Source: Lysinibacillus telephonicus
Lineage (GTDB): Bacteria; Bacillota; Bacilli; Bacillales_A; Planococcaceae
Direction: 5' to 3'
Assembly: GCF_003966145.1 (NCBI RefSeq)
Contig: NZ_RXNR01000020.1
Location: 1-64,000, forward strand
Length of the DNA: 64,000 nt
Shown here piece after piece: positions 26,050 to 35,797 of this stretch; position 1 is the first letter of the stretch; each line of letters starts with the position of its first letter. The position numbers were made by a program, and so were the translations under genes. A model generated the notes under the pieces. The model was not told the origin of the DNA. It saw nothing but the letters and a program-made list of their open reading frames with translations, and ran no database searches.

Positions 26050-27660
26050 CTATTTCAACCCTATTTTGCTTGCTATTTTGGTAATACGATCACCTAAAAG
26101 CTTTTGTGCAAGCCCAAGTCTATATGCTAAGGCTCCATAAGCCGCTGCTCCAACCCCTACACAAATTAGTAGATAAATACTTGTAATCACCTTATTTTCT
26201 GGCTCAGCAATGAAGTATAGTAGTTTATTTACAGCAAATACAGCAATCATCATAACCGCAGTTAAAATACAAATTAAAATTGTACGTCTAAAGACCAGCT
26301 TCGAACGGTAATGCAGCACTTTATGAATTACTACAATATTAATCAAAATAGTAACCAAATAACCAATTGCAGTTGCTAGTATAGCACCATCTACCTGCAT
26401 TAATTTTACAAGAGGCGTATTTAACATGAGCTTTATTAATAAACCAGTTAATAAGCTGAAAATTATCCACTTTTGATAATCGATACCTTGTAAAATAGCA
26501 GCTGTCACTGAAAATAAGGCAAATAATATTGCCGTAGGTGCATAATGAGCTAACACTTCCGCTCCCATTTCACTTTGCTCATATAGAACGTGATAAATAT
26601 CAGGTGCTAAAATAGTGATGCCCATACTCGCTGGAATTGTAATAAATAACAGCACTTGATATGTTTTATCCATCGCTCCACGAAGTACATTGAATTCTGC
26701 AAGTGTAAAATGCTTTGTAATAATCGGAATTAATGCCATTGAAAATCCAGTTGCAAGCATAACTGGAATAATAACGATTTTATGTGATAAAAAATTTAAC
26801 ATTGCCAAATACGTATCCGTAACCTTAGCTAGTCCGATAGAAGTCATCGCATTGTTGAACGTTAACATATCGACTAACTGGAATAATGAATTTGACATCC
26901 CAACAAATACAATTGGAATAGAGGATTGCAAAATTTCCTTATAAATATCTTTATAAGACAATTCTCCTGAAGAAACACTGCCCTCAAGAAATGTATTAAA
27001 CTCAGGTTTAAATTTCTTCCAATAATAATAAAGAACAACTAAACCACCAAGAGCACCAACAAATGCTGCAAATACTGCAAATTTAATAGCTGTTTCTGGA
27101 GTACCATTTAGCAGCACAACTACCAGGAAGGAACCACCAAGCAAGACAATTATACGAACAATTTGTTCAACTAATTGGGAAACAGAAGTTGGCATGTATT
27201 GATTGTAGCCTTGGAAAAATCCTCTAATTAAACTCATGAACGGAACTACCAGCAAAGCAAAGCTAACCCATCTAATAACCGAAGAGATTTGTTCAACTGT
27301 AAAAATTTGCTCATCATCTTCAATAACAACGTTTGCTATCGGATTCGCTAATAAGTTCAAAGCAAGAAACGATAGTAAACCGGTGATTAGCATGACCACT
27401 ACACCTGATTTAAATAAACGTCTCCCCGCTTCATAATCGCCTAATGCATTATATTTTGAAACAAATTTCGAGACAGCTATTGGCAGCCCTGAAATAGCAA
27501 TTGAAAGCATAATATTATATGGAACATAAGAATATTGATATAACCCAATATTTTCCTCCCCAACAATTGAGTAAAATGGGAATACATAAATTAATCCAAG
27601 CACTTTTGATAAAAACAAACCAATTGTTAATATCGCCGTCCCTTTCATTAATGAAGACAT
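26050..27660 (-). CDS. ytgP: MOP-family lipid II flippase (MurJ/YtgP)
   Basis: 536-residue polytopic membrane protein of the MATE/MOP superfamily, about 14 predicted helices, beginning KGTAILTIGLFLSKVLGLIYVFPF. YtgP of B. subtilis is the MurJ orthologue and flips lipid-linked peptidoglycan precursor across the membrane; the related SpoVB acts in sporulation. Position directly before ytzG matches ytgP rather than spoVB. The ribosome site before ATG 27660 is weak (GGAATG). Confidence 0.88.
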   Translation of the reverse strand: MSSLMKGTAILTIGLFLSKVLGLIYVFPFYSIVGEENIGLYQYSYVPYNIMLSIAISGLPIAVSKFVSKYNALGDYEAGRRLFKSGVVVMLITGLLSFLALNLLANPIANVVIEDDEQIFTVEQISSVIRWVSFALLVVPFMSLIRGFFQGYNQYMPTSVSQLVEQIVRIIVLLGGSFLVVVLLNGTPETAIKFAVFAAFVGALGGLVVLYYYWKKFKPEFNTFLEGSVSSGELSYKDIYKEILQSSIPIVFVGMSNSLFQLVDMLTFNNAMTSIGLAKVTDTYLAMLNFLSHKIVIIPVMLATGFSMALIPIITKHFTLAEFNVLRGAMDKTYQVLLFITIPASMGITILAPDIYHVLYEQSEMGAEVLAHYAPTAILFALFSVTAAILQGIDYQKWIIFSLLTGLLIKLMLNTPLVKLMQVDGAILATAIGYLVTILINIVVIHKVLHYRSKLVFRRTILICILTAVMMIAVFAVNKLLYFIAEPENKVITSIYLLICVGVGAAAYGALAYRLGLAQKLLGDRITKIASKIGLK

Positions 27661-27943
27661 ATAAACATTCCAATCTTTATGAAATTGTAAAAGTATGTAT
27701 AGAAATCTAAAAAATAAGAGTCGACCTATTTAGTCGACGATTTCTAACGAATGTTGTTGCGAAAACGAATCTACATGTTAGTTTACATGTGAAAGACGAT
27801 TTACTCAAATAGTTTCTCTATAATTTATGTATAATATGAATGGCAAGGTAGCACTTTATTTAAAATTTTTATAAAACCACGCTGCTTAACTCATTCAAAA
27901 TAAAATTATTAACGGCAGTTAGTGTAGAAAGTGAGAAGAATCA

Positions 27944-29200
27944 ATGATTGATGTAATTGTTATCGGTGGAGGTCCTTCAGGATTAATGGCCGCAATTGCT
28001 GCTGGAGAACAAAAGAAAAAGGTTTTATTAATTGAAAAAGGAAATAAACTCGGCAAAAAGCTGGCGATTTCTGGCGGAGGGCGTTGCAACGTTACAAACC
28101 GCCTATCGGTAGATGAAATTATAAAACATATTCCTGGTAATGGGCGTTTTTTATATAGTCCATTCACAGTATATAATAATGAAAATATTATCGATTTTTT
28201 CGAAGGACTTGGCGTAAAACTGAAAGAAGAGGATCACGGTCGCATGTTCCCTGTATCCAATCGCGCGCAGGATGTTGTCGACGCGTTAATCAATGAATTA
28301 GAACGGCTTCATGTCGAAATACGGCTTCAAACAACAGTAAGTAAATTATTAATGAATGATGAAAAAATATTGGGAGTAAGATTATCTGACGGTACTGAAA
28401 TATTGGCTAAAGCTGTGGTGGTAGCTGTTGGAGGTAAAGCAGTTCCTCAGACGGGATCTACTGGAGATGGTTATCCATGGGCCGAACGTGCAGGCCATAC
28501 CGTAACAGAATTATATCCAACAGAAGTACCAGTAAAATCAAACGAGCCCTTTATTCAGTCTCGTGAATTGCAAGGTCTTGCATTAAGAGATGTTGCAGTA
28601 TCTGTTTTGAATAAAAAAGGTAAAGCAATTATCACACATCAAATGGACATGCTCTTTACACACTTTGGCTTAAGTGGACCGGCAATTTTACGCTGCAGCC
28701 AATTTATCGTGAAGGAGCGGAAGAAAAATGGCGGCGCTCCTGTTCAGGTTCGGATTCAAACATTGACAGATTTCAACATTGAAACTTGTGTACAATATTT
28801 AAATAAATTATTAAAGGAAGACCCAAAAAAGGCTGTTAAAAATGTTTGGAAAAACGTTGCGCCAGAACGGTGGCTGTTATTTTTAATGGACCGGGTTGGT
28901 ATTGATGCATCCAAAACAGCCGCAGAACTATCGCAGGAAAAAATTCGTCAATTAGCAAACGAGCTTGTTGGTTTTACAATGGATGTACATGGTACATTGC
29001 CTTTAGAAAAAGCATTTGTGACTGGCGGTGGTGTATCGGTAAAAGAAATCGAGCCAAAAACAATGGCATCCAAAAAGAAATCAGGCCTATTTTTCTGTGG
29101 TGAAATTTTAGATATTCATGGGTATACCGGCGGCTACAACATTACAAGCGCCCTAGTAACTGGACGTATAGCCGGCATGAATGCTGGAGCTGTAGAATAA
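27944..29200 (+). CDS. ytfP: HI0933-family FAD-dependent oxidoreductase YtfP
   Basis: 418 aa flavoprotein. N-terminal Rossmann [15 protein letters not shown] (about 8-22) with acidic LIEKG for FAD ribose, [10 protein letters not shown] (about 45-54), an inserted beta-domain, and C-terminal [15 protein letters not shown] characteristic of the HI0933/BaiN family. Members reduce activated double bonds in, for example, bile acids; the native substrate in Bacilli is unknown. Divergent from ytgP and monocistronic with a terminator at 29271-29302. Confidence 0.88.
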   Translation: MIDVIVIGGGPSGLMAAIAAGEQKKKVLLIEKGNKLGKKLAISGGGRCNVTNRLSVDEIIKHIPGNGRFLYSPFTVYNNENIIDFFEGLGVKLKEEDHGRMFPVSNRAQDVVDALINELERLHVEIRLQTTVSKLLMNDEKILGVRLSDGTEILAKAVVVAVGGKAVPQTGSTGDGYPWAERAGHTVTELYPTEVPVKSNEPFIQSRELQGLALRDVAVSVLNKKGKAIITHQMDMLFTHFGLSGPAILRCSQFIVKERKKNGGAPVQVRIQTLTDFNIETCVQYLNKLLKEDPKKAVKNVWKNVAPERWLLFLMDRVGIDASKTAAELSQEKIRQLANELVGFTMDVHGTLPLEKAFVTGGGVSVKEIEPKTMASKKKSGLFFCGEILDIHGYTGGYNITSALVTGRIAGMNAGAVE

Positions 29201-29270
29201 ATTTTTAAAAGGAACTCATTTCCTATTACCAAACAACAATACTTTTTTAGCATATTAGAGTAACTTAAAA

Positions 29271-29302
29271 GGCTGTTCAGAGTTTTTACATTCTGAGCAG
29301 CC
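29271..29302. terminator. Bidirectional terminator between ytfP and the CNNM gene
   Basis: 10-bp stem with one mismatch (29271-29280 with 29293-29302) extended by AA/TT pairs, between convergent genes. Confidence 0.7.
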
Positions 29303-29341
29303 CTTAGTGTCTTGTTATACTTTAGTCTTTCTACTAAAAAA

Positions 29342-30652
29342 CTAAGCTATTAAGTTTACAGTTTGTTTCACTTCAATAAAATGAATATGGTGTTCTTCCT
29401 TTTCGTAAATCGAGAATGAATAGCCTCCATAATCAATTATATTTTCTTGATTTAGTTCCATATCTTGCGCAAAATACCAGCCACCAATAGTATCTACATC
29501 AGGGTTTTCTAGTTCTATTTGTAATAACTTTGATACATCCTCTAACAATACCTTCGCATGAATAATGTAATGACCGTCTTTCACCTTGCGAATATCTGCA
29601 ATTTCATCATCATCAAATTCATCGCGAATTTCACCGACTAATTCTTCTAATATATCCTCTACTGTTACTAAACCTGATGTGCCACCGTATTCATCTAAAA
29701 GAATAGCAATATGTGTACGTTCTTTTTGCATTCTTGTTAATAGTTCTTGAATCGGGGCTGTTTCAATTGTTTTAATAACAGGATTAATAAAACTTTCTAT
29801 ATTAAAAGTTTCTGCAGTAATTCGGTTGCTTAAGCCCTGTGTTAAAAAGTCTTTAATATTAATAAAACCGATAATATTATCACGGTCTTCTTCATAAACA
29901 GGGTATCGAGTGTAGCGTTCTTCTTGAATGGTTGTCAACACTTCACTAAATGAGGCGTTCTTATTAAAGCCTACTATTTCTGTTCGTGGAACCATTATTT
30001 CTCTTGCTATTCGATCATCGAATTCAAATACATTATTTACATATTTTAATTCGTTATGGTTAATTTCACCGTTTTTATAGCTTTCAGTTAATAATAAGCG
30101 CAGTTCTTCTTCAGTATGTGACAGTTCATGTTCTGAAGCAGGCTTCATACCAAAAATCCCCACCAGTATACGGGCAGATCCATTTAAGAACCAAATAAAT
30201 GGATACAAAATTTTATAGAAAATCATTATTGGTTTTGCAAATATTAATGTAATTGTTTCTGATTTTTGAATAGCTGCTGTTTTCGGAGCTAATTCCCCTA
30301 CCACTACATGTAAAAAAGTGGCGATGATGAAGGCTGCAGCAATTGTAAAGTAATGAACATAATTACTTGAAATACCTATGGCTTCAAACATTGGGTGTAA
30401 AATAAATTCAAATGTTGATTCTCCAACCATACCAATACCAAGTGCTGTAACTGTAATCCCTAATTGACAGGCTGATAAATATTCATCTAAATGGGTGGTA
30501 ACATGTTTTGCTGCAAGAGCACCCTTCTTACCTTCTGCAACTAACTGATCAATTCTCGATTGCCTTACCTTTACAATCGCAAATTCAGTGGCAACGAAAA
30601 ATGCAGTTAACGCTATTAAAATAGTAAAAATCGTTAAATTTAACGCGGTCAA
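29342..30652 (-). CDS. CNNM/CBS-domain membrane protein (hemolysin C/CorC type)
   Basis: 436 aa. Residues about 1-190 are a CNNM (DUF21) transmembrane domain with about four helices. About 200-330 form a CBS pair ([36 protein letters not shown]). The last about 80 residues form a CorC_HlyC domain. Family members such as B. subtilis MpfA (YhdP) are implicated in Mg2+ export. The start is TTG 30652, matching the family N-terminus, but AGGAGG is about 32 nt upstream with a 22-nt hairpin in between (see that entry). It forms an operon with the MerR-type gene. Confidence 0.9.
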   Translation of the reverse strand: MTALNLTIFTILIALTAFFVATEFAIVKVRQSRIDQLVAEGKKGALAAKHVTTHLDEYLSACQLGITVTALGIGMVGESTFEFILHPMFEAIGISSNYVHYFTIAAAFIIATFLHVVVGELAPKTAAIQKSETITLIFAKPIMIFYKILYPFIWFLNGSARILVGIFGMKPASEHELSHTEEELRLLLTESYKNGEINHNELKYVNNVFEFDDRIAREIMVPRTEIVGFNKNASFSEVLTTIQEERYTRYPVYEEDRDNIIGFINIKDFLTQGLSNRITAETFNIESFINPVIKTIETAPIQELLTRMQKERTHIAILLDEYGGTSGLVTVEDILEELVGEIRDEFDDDEIADIRKVKDGHYIIHAKVLLEDVSKLLQIELENPDVDTIGGWYFAQDMELNQENIIDYGGYSFSIYEKEEHHIHFIEVKQTVNLIA

Positions 30653-30690
30653 TAAGTTGTCTTACTTAAAAAAGTAAGACTTCACCTCCT
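30650..30690 (-). promoter_or_regulatory. Shine-Dalgarno separated from TTG start by a stable hairpin
   Basis: Minus-strand order: TAG stop of the MerR gene fused with AGGAGG, four bases, a 9-bp perfect hairpin with UUUU loop (30672-30680 with 30659-30667), six bases, TTG start. If the hairpin folds, effective spacing is about 10 nt; unfolded it is about 32 nt, too far for normal initiation. Confidence 0.65.
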
Positions 30691-31099
30691 AGGTTATAAG
30701 TAATAATAAAGATTGCATTAATGCAACACTTTCTTTTGATACATTATTTTTAATCGTAGTTTGTGTTGTTTGCTCTTGTTGCTTCATTTGTTCAAGTAAT
30801 GTAGTAACTTCATTTTGTAGAGTTTGCATGTGTAAACGAAGCTCTTGAATATCAATTTCTTCATATTGATGCTCTTTTTCAAATGAATTTTTAATGTCTT
30901 TTAAACTCATTCCACTTGATTTCATCTCTTCAATTTTATAAAGTCGCTCAATGGCATCTGACTTGTAATACCGGTAATTAGAAGTAGAACGTTCAGCTTT
31001 TAAAAGACCAAGGTTTGTATAATAGTCAATTGTTCGCTTTGTAATTCCTGTAATTTCAGCCAATTCACCAATTCTTAATTTCTCGACCCCATTGTTCAT
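30689..31099 (-). CDS. MerR-family transcriptional regulator
   Basis: 136 aa. N-terminal winged helix LRIGELAEITGITKRTIDYYTNLGLL (about 8-33), wing NYRYYKSDAIERLYKIEEMK, then a long dimerisation helix (about 75-115). No cysteine, so not a thiol metal sensor of the CueR/ZntR type; the effector is unknown. GGAGG is only 1 nt before the ATG, so the true start codon is slightly uncertain. Its stop overlaps the ribosome site of the CNNM gene, implying coupled expression. Confidence 0.85.
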   Translation of the reverse strand: MNNGVEKLRIGELAEITGITKRTIDYYTNLGLLKAERSTSNYRYYKSDAIERLYKIEEMKSSGMSLKDIKNSFEKEHQYEEIDIQELRLHMQTLQNEVTTLLEQMKQQEQTTQTTIKNNVSKESVALMQSLLLLIT

Positions 31100-31313
31100 A
31101 CCTCCAAACCATCACGTGATACTTTTATTATATGTGAAGCCCATATTAAAAATCAATTATTCTCAAATTCTAAAAAGATAAACTATGTAAATTTAAGTAC
31201 AAAATATGACGAAGTATTAATAAAAGCTTCGTTAAACCTTTATAAACGAATTCATAACGTTAACCTTTACTTAAAATATTTTTACTGAATAGCGATATTT
31301 CTACAGAGTATGT

Positions 31314-31760
31314 TCAAGTTAAATTTTTTCTTATAACAACCCTATCCTCATTTACTACATAGTCATTTTTTAAATAAAACGCTTCTGCAAGTCCTCCAGT
31401 GGCTGTTAATAAATAAAGGCTTTGCACTCCTCTATCCCTTAACTCTTGTTCTAGATAACGAAGCAGCTTTGAACCATAACCTTTGCCTTGAATCTGATTA
31501 TTAATACACAATTCAGCTAAATAAAAAGTTAATCCTGAAAAGGATCGTTTACAATTCCCAGCAATGAATCCAATTAAATCGTCGTTATCATATAGTATAA
31601 AACCAAGAAATTTTGGTGTTTGTATTAAATCCGAAAGTCTTTCTTTTGCATCTTGGTGTGTCCAACTTTCATTCCAAGGTTCACTATTAAAAACATGAAT
31701 ATATAGTTCGCTGCATTGTTCTAAATTTTTAGTTGTAATTGGTACAAATTTTTCACCCAT
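31314..31760 (-). CDS. GNAT-family N-acetyltransferase
   Basis: 148 aa with the acetyl-CoA pyrophosphate loop QIQGKGYGSKLL (about 91-102) and the usual C-terminal AFYLKNDY motif. Substrate unknown. ATG 31760 has AGGAG 9 nt upstream; seven earlier codons are unlikely. Not obviously part of an operon. Confidence 0.85.
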   Translation of the reverse strand: MGEKFVPITTKNLEQCSELYIHVFNSEPWNESWTHQDAKERLSDLIQTPKFLGFILYDNDDLIGFIAGNCKRSFSGLTFYLAELCINNQIQGKGYGSKLLRYLEQELRDRGVQSLYLLTATGGLAEAFYLKNDYVVNEDRVVIRKNLT

Positions 31761-31861
31761 ATTAACTGCTCCTGTCCACAATGTTTTGTAAATTTGATTA
31801 GATGTTTTTCATAAAAAGTTTTTGCGTTGTTCGAATAACGCCTTAGGTTACATCAAAAAGA

Positions 31862-32092
31862 TTATAAAGGTTTTATTCTACTTTTTAATTTTAAAGTACA
31901 AGACAGTACAATAAATATTATTAGAGTATTTGCTGCCAATAACCAACCATCAAAAAACAAATGGTTTACACCTAAATCAAATAGTTGGAAAAACGATATT
32001 GTTTCTTCGCCTTTATATTGAATCCATTTAAAAGGAATTCCAAAAATAAATGCTATTACGAAACTGACTAAAATATATTTATTCCTTGTCAT
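31862..32092 (-). CDS. Small two-helix membrane protein
   Basis: 76 aa, unrecognised. Two hydrophobic segments (about residues 6-22, ILVSFVIAFIFGIPF region, and about 49-67, LLAANTLIIFIVLSC region) separated by a loop, with a basic C-terminal end. ATG 32092 has GGGGGA upstream; 12 earlier codons are possible but lack a ribosome site. Confidence 0.65.
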   Translation of the reverse strand: MTRNKYILVSFVIAFIFGIPFKWIQYKGEETISFFQLFDLGVNHLFFDGWLLAANTLIIFIVLSCTLKLKSRIKPL

Positions 32093-32185
32093 CTTATCCC
32101 CCACTTTATATACACCATATTTTAACATATTAATTTTGTTATTATATTAGACACTTTCTTTAATAATCTACACCTGTTTGTACTA

Positions 32186-32213
32186 AAAAAGACGCATTTG
32201 TATAAACACGTCT
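32186..32213 (-). terminator. Terminator of the TauE/SafE gene
   Basis: 10-bp stem with two G:U pairs (32190-32199 with 32204-32213) followed by TTTTTT on the minus strand, 9 nt past the stop. Confidence 0.75.
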
Positions 32214-32222
32214 GTTTTTTTA

Positions 32223-32990
32223 TTATAAAATATCAATCCATATTTTAACGGCTGTTCCTAGTATTAAAATAGCTAAAATACCTTGCAATGTCTTCGTGTT
32301 CATTTTTTGGCTGATTTTTGCACCTAGAGGAGCTGCGATCATTCCAGCGATAATTACAATAATTGCAGGGAGATATTCTACTTGCCCTGTTACAATTTTA
32401 CCGAATGAGCCAGCAAGGGAAGAAATAAACGTAATTGCCAAACTTGAAGCGATTGTTATTCTTGTGGGGATGTGAAGAATTAATAACATGCTTGGAATTA
32501 ATAAAAATCCTCCTCCTGCACCTACTATACCAGAACCTATTCCAATAAAGAATGCAAGTATAGCTGCAAGCGGTTTGTTATATGTTACATTGTCTAAATC
32601 AATTTGTTTTTTCGGTATAAACATCATAATTGCTGCTAATAACGCTAAAATTCCATATACAGTATTTACTTGAGTTTCCGTTAAATGCTCTGATTCCAGG
32701 GAGCCAATTAATGTACCGATTAAGACAAATAAACCCATCACGGTAATTAGTGATTTATTTAAATACCCTCCCTTGCGGAAAGTAAGCACACCAGCTATCG
32801 ATACGAATAAAACATCGAGGGCACTTATTCCAGAAACCTCATGTGCTGTTAACGCTTGAAATCCAAATAATGGCGGTATCATAAGCAGCATAGGGTATTT
32901 AACAATAGCACCACCGATTCCAAGCATTCCAGATAGAAATGAACCGACGAATCCTATTATGAAAAGGAGCACCATATAATATAAATCCAT
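32223..32990 (-). CDS. TauE/SafE-family sulfite/anion permease
   Basis: 255 aa, about eight hydrophobic helices in two repeats, each with the family's glycine-rich turn (GMLGIGGAIVKYPML and GIVGAGGGFLLIPSML). TauE/SafE proteins export sulfite or organosulfonates. It lies about 1 kb downstream of the sulfite reductase operon but behind two terminators, so it has its own promoter. A role in sulfite efflux is suggested by that proximity and remains inference. Confidence 0.85.
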   Translation of the reverse strand: MDLYYMVLLFIIGFVGSFLSGMLGIGGAIVKYPMLLMIPPLFGFQALTAHEVSGISALDVLFVSIAGVLTFRKGGYLNKSLITVMGLFVLIGTLIGSLESEHLTETQVNTVYGILALLAAIMMFIPKKQIDLDNVTYNKPLAAILAFFIGIGSGIVGAGGGFLLIPSMLLILHIPTRITIASSLAITFISSLAGSFGKIVTGQVEYLPAIIVIIAGMIAAPLGAKISQKMNTKTLQGILAILILGTAVKIWIDIL

Positions 32991-33405
32991 GTTGTTTCCT
33001 TCTTTCTAAGTTGTAAAACTAAAGATAGTTGTTCCACATTGACATAATTCATCCCCATACTCTAGCATCGACTTTAAATGCTAATGTCATTAAAACCATA
33101 CCTTACTATAAACGTAATTTTAAATGAAAGAAATTGTTCCGTACTATTCTTTTACATAATCTCAATAAAAAACTTATATTATTTACAATTAACAAACAAC
33201 ATAGTTGGTTGATATAACCTGCATTTAAGCAGCCCAAATTGATGAAAAAACTTCCTTACTTAACGAATAAAAAAAGAAGTTGTTCAGAAGTGAATTTCTG
33301 AAACAACCCCTCTTATAATTTAAAATAGGCATGAAAAAGACCGTTCCAAATAAGTTTTTTGGACGATCTCTCTTTTTTATCTCTTTTATTAATATATAAG
33401 TGAAT
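32991..33405. other. Intergenic region with tandem terminators
   Basis: 415 nt without a gene. Two minus-strand terminators close the sulfite reductase operon: one at 33337-33371 (AGACCGTTCC arm, T-run) and a second at 33279-33307 (11-bp stem with one bulge, then seven Ts). The remaining about 280 nt upstream of the TauE/SafE gene are AT-rich and I see no riboswitch. A 79-codon frame across both hairpins is not credible. Confidence 0.65.
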
Positions 33406-34005
33406 CTAGTTAATATTTTCAAGAAAACGTTCCCGTTCGACTTCATTTTTACGATAAAAGTCATACATTATTTCATTCAATAAATAATTTTTTCTTTCTT
33501 CATCGTGTACAGTTTCTTTAATTTTTTTACGTGCTTTAAGTAAAAATCTTAAATAGTCCTCATAACCATCATCAAAAACTTCTATTAAATCCCGCTTAAT
33601 TTTCCTCGCTAACGTAGGACTTGCCCCTTCTGTTGAGATGGCAATTTTCAATTCTCCGCGTTCTACAACTGCCATATTATAAAAATCACTTGTTTCTGGT
33701 GCATCGACAACATTTATCAGTTGTCCTTCCGAGCAGCTTTTTTTCACCAACTCATTCACGCTTCGGTTATTCGTTGCAGCGATTACTAAAAAAGCATCTT
33801 TAGTATCTTCTTGTTTAAATGTACGATTAATCCATTGAATTTGTCCATTTAAGACATAATTATGTAGAGTGTCTGTTATTGTGGGACTTACAACGCATAC
33901 ATTTGCATTTTGCTCTAGCAACTTATCAATTTTTTGTGTTGCCACTTTTCCCCCACCGACGATTAAAACTCGTTTTTGTTCAATTTTTAACATAATTGGA
34001 TACAT
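33406..34005 (-). CDS. sirC: Precorrin-2 dehydrogenase / sirohydrochlorin pathway (SirC/YlnF-like)
   Basis: 199 aa. NAD-binding Rossmann VLIVGGGKVATQKIDKLLE (about 13-31), then the CysG-N/Met8-like domain (STEGASPTLARKIKRDL, about 124-140). Oxidises precorrin-2 to sirohydrochlorin for siroheme. No uroporphyrinogen methylase domain is fused; that activity is supplied by sumT in the same operon. Last gene of the operon, 57 nt after cysI. Confidence 0.9.
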   Translation of the reverse strand: MYPIMLKIEQKRVLIVGGGKVATQKIDKLLEQNANVCVVSPTITDTLHNYVLNGQIQWINRTFKQEDTKDAFLVIAATNNRSVNELVKKSCSEGQLINVVDAPETSDFYNMAVVERGELKIAISTEGASPTLARKIKRDLIEVFDDGYEDYLRFLLKARKKIKETVHDEERKNYLLNEIMYDFYRKNEVERERFLENIN

Positions 34006-34062
34006 CTATATTCTCTCCTTAAGCGAAAAAAGGCTGCAATAAAGCAACCTTTAATCTTCTTA

Positions 34063-35784
34063 TTATGCTCGATTATGGAAATAACGCCCATCCGTTACTG
34101 CTTCCACATACTCAGTACGAATAACGAAATCACCAAAGTGTTCACCATCTAATCGTTCTTTAGCATAATGTTCAATAATCGGACGAAGGGATGCTAAAAT
34201 TTCTTCTTCTCCTATGTTCTCTTTATAAATTTTATTTAATCGTGAGCCTGTATGACTAGCACCAAGATATAAATTATACTTGCCTGGACCTTTTCCGATA
34301 AAACCTATTTCCCCCATAGCCGCACGGGAGCAGCCGTTAGGACAGCCAGACATACGAATTGTAATATCTTGATCATGCAAGCCATTGTCATCTATAATCG
34401 CTTCAATTTTTTCTAGCAAAGATGGTAAATAACGCTCTGCTTCTGCCATCGCTAATCCACATGTTGGTAATGCTACACAAGCAATTGAGTTGCGGCGAAG
34501 AGCAGAGTAGTTATCACTATCTGTTAAATGATATTTTTGAATAATTTCATCAATAGCCTTCTTAGATCGAGATCCGACGTTTGCAATTACTACATTTTGG
34601 TTTCCAGTAAAACGGAATTCACCTTTATGAATTAGTGCAATCTCACGCAAGGCCGTTTTTAATGGATAATTATCAAAGTCTTTTACACGGCCATTTTGAA
34701 TAAATAAAGTGAAATGATATTTTCCGTCCTCGCCTTTAATCCAACCGTATCGATCTCCAGTATGCTTAAATTCGTATGGTCTAGCCTCTTCAAATTCATA
34801 ACCTAAACGATTTTCAATCTCTTTTTTTACATTTTCCAACCCTAAGCGATCTACTGTATATTTAAAACGCGCATTTTTGCGGACGGAACGATTGCCATAG
34901 TCACGTTGTACTGTCATAATTTTCTCGCATACATCGACAACTTTGTCTTTGGAAATATAACCAATTAAACGAGCTAATTGAGGGTAAGTTGCTGTATCAC
35001 CGTGCGTCATTCCCATTCCGCCGCCAATCGCAACGTTAAATCCTATTAATTCATTATTTTCCACCACTGCAATTAAACCAATATCTTGTGAAAACACATC
35101 CGTATCGTTGGCAGGTGGAATTGCCATGCCGATTTTAAACTTTCGAGGTAAATAAAGAGAGCCGTAAATTGGTTCTTGTTCTTCTTGTGTGTCTACAACT
35201 TTTTCTTTATCTAACCAAATTTCATAATAAGCATTTGTACGCGGCAATAAATGTTCACTTATTTTAGATGATAATTCAAAAATTTCTTGATGCAAATTTG
35301 ATTGATATGGATTTGCATTACACATTACATTACGGTTTACGTCACCACAAGCTGCAATTGTATCAAATAAAACACTATTCAGTTCCTGCATATGTTTCTT
35401 CATATTCCATTTTAAAATACCGTGGAATTGAATGGTTTGCCGTGTAGTTATTTTAAATGACTGATTGCCGTACTTATCAGACAACTCATCAAGTTTAAGC
35501 CATTGTTTTGGTGTTGCTACCCCACCTGGCATTCGTACGCGCACCATAAATTGATAGGCAGGCTCTAATCTTTTACGTTCACGCTCTAATCGTTGATCAC
35601 GGTCATCCTGTAAGTAACTTCCGTGGAATTTCATCAAACGATTATCCCAATCCGGAATGCCCGAGCTAAGCTCCTCCTGCATAGTTTCTGCTAATGACCC
35701 CCGCAAGTAATTACTTTCCGCTTTTATCTCCTCTACATCACTAGGTTTACCTTCTTGAGGTGGTAATACAATTTTCCCTACCAT
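34063..35784 (-). CDS. cysI: Sulfite reductase (NADPH) hemoprotein beta-component
   Basis: 573 aa, family length. Six-electron reduction of sulfite to sulfide at a siroheme-[4Fe-4S] centre. Cluster ligands are visible near residues 434-483: CVALPTC and GCPNGC. Siroheme-binding arginine/lysine-rich blocks [16 protein letters not shown] and FTGNQNV are intact. It follows cysJ by 13 nt. Distinguished from assimilatory nitrite reductase by context and by pairing with CysJ. Confidence 0.95.
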   Translation of the reverse strand: MVGKIVLPPQEGKPSDVEEIKAESNYLRGSLAETMQEELSSGIPDWDNRLMKFHGSYLQDDRDQRLERERKRLEPAYQFMVRVRMPGGVATPKQWLKLDELSDKYGNQSFKITTRQTIQFHGILKWNMKKHMQELNSVLFDTIAACGDVNRNVMCNANPYQSNLHQEIFELSSKISEHLLPRTNAYYEIWLDKEKVVDTQEEQEPIYGSLYLPRKFKIGMAIPPANDTDVFSQDIGLIAVVENNELIGFNVAIGGGMGMTHGDTATYPQLARLIGYISKDKVVDVCEKIMTVQRDYGNRSVRKNARFKYTVDRLGLENVKKEIENRLGYEFEEARPYEFKHTGDRYGWIKGEDGKYHFTLFIQNGRVKDFDNYPLKTALREIALIHKGEFRFTGNQNVVIANVGSRSKKAIDEIIQKYHLTDSDNYSALRRNSIACVALPTCGLAMAEAERYLPSLLEKIEAIIDDNGLHDQDITIRMSGCPNGCSRAAMGEIGFIGKGPGKYNLYLGASHTGSRLNKIYKENIGEEEILASLRPIIEHYAKERLDGEHFGDFVIRTEYVEAVTDGRYFHNRA

Positions 35785-35797
35785 GGTTACTTCCCCC

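Noticed and set aside
27719-27742. GTCGAC...GTCGAC as an attachment site
   Set aside because: GTCGAC is self-complementary and short; no integrase, tRNA or mobile gene is nearby, so it is more likely chance or a weak hairpin.
33225-33464. 79-codon minus-strand frame downstream of sirC
   Set aside because: It runs through two clear terminator hairpins and overlaps the sirC 3' end in another frame, with no ribosome site.
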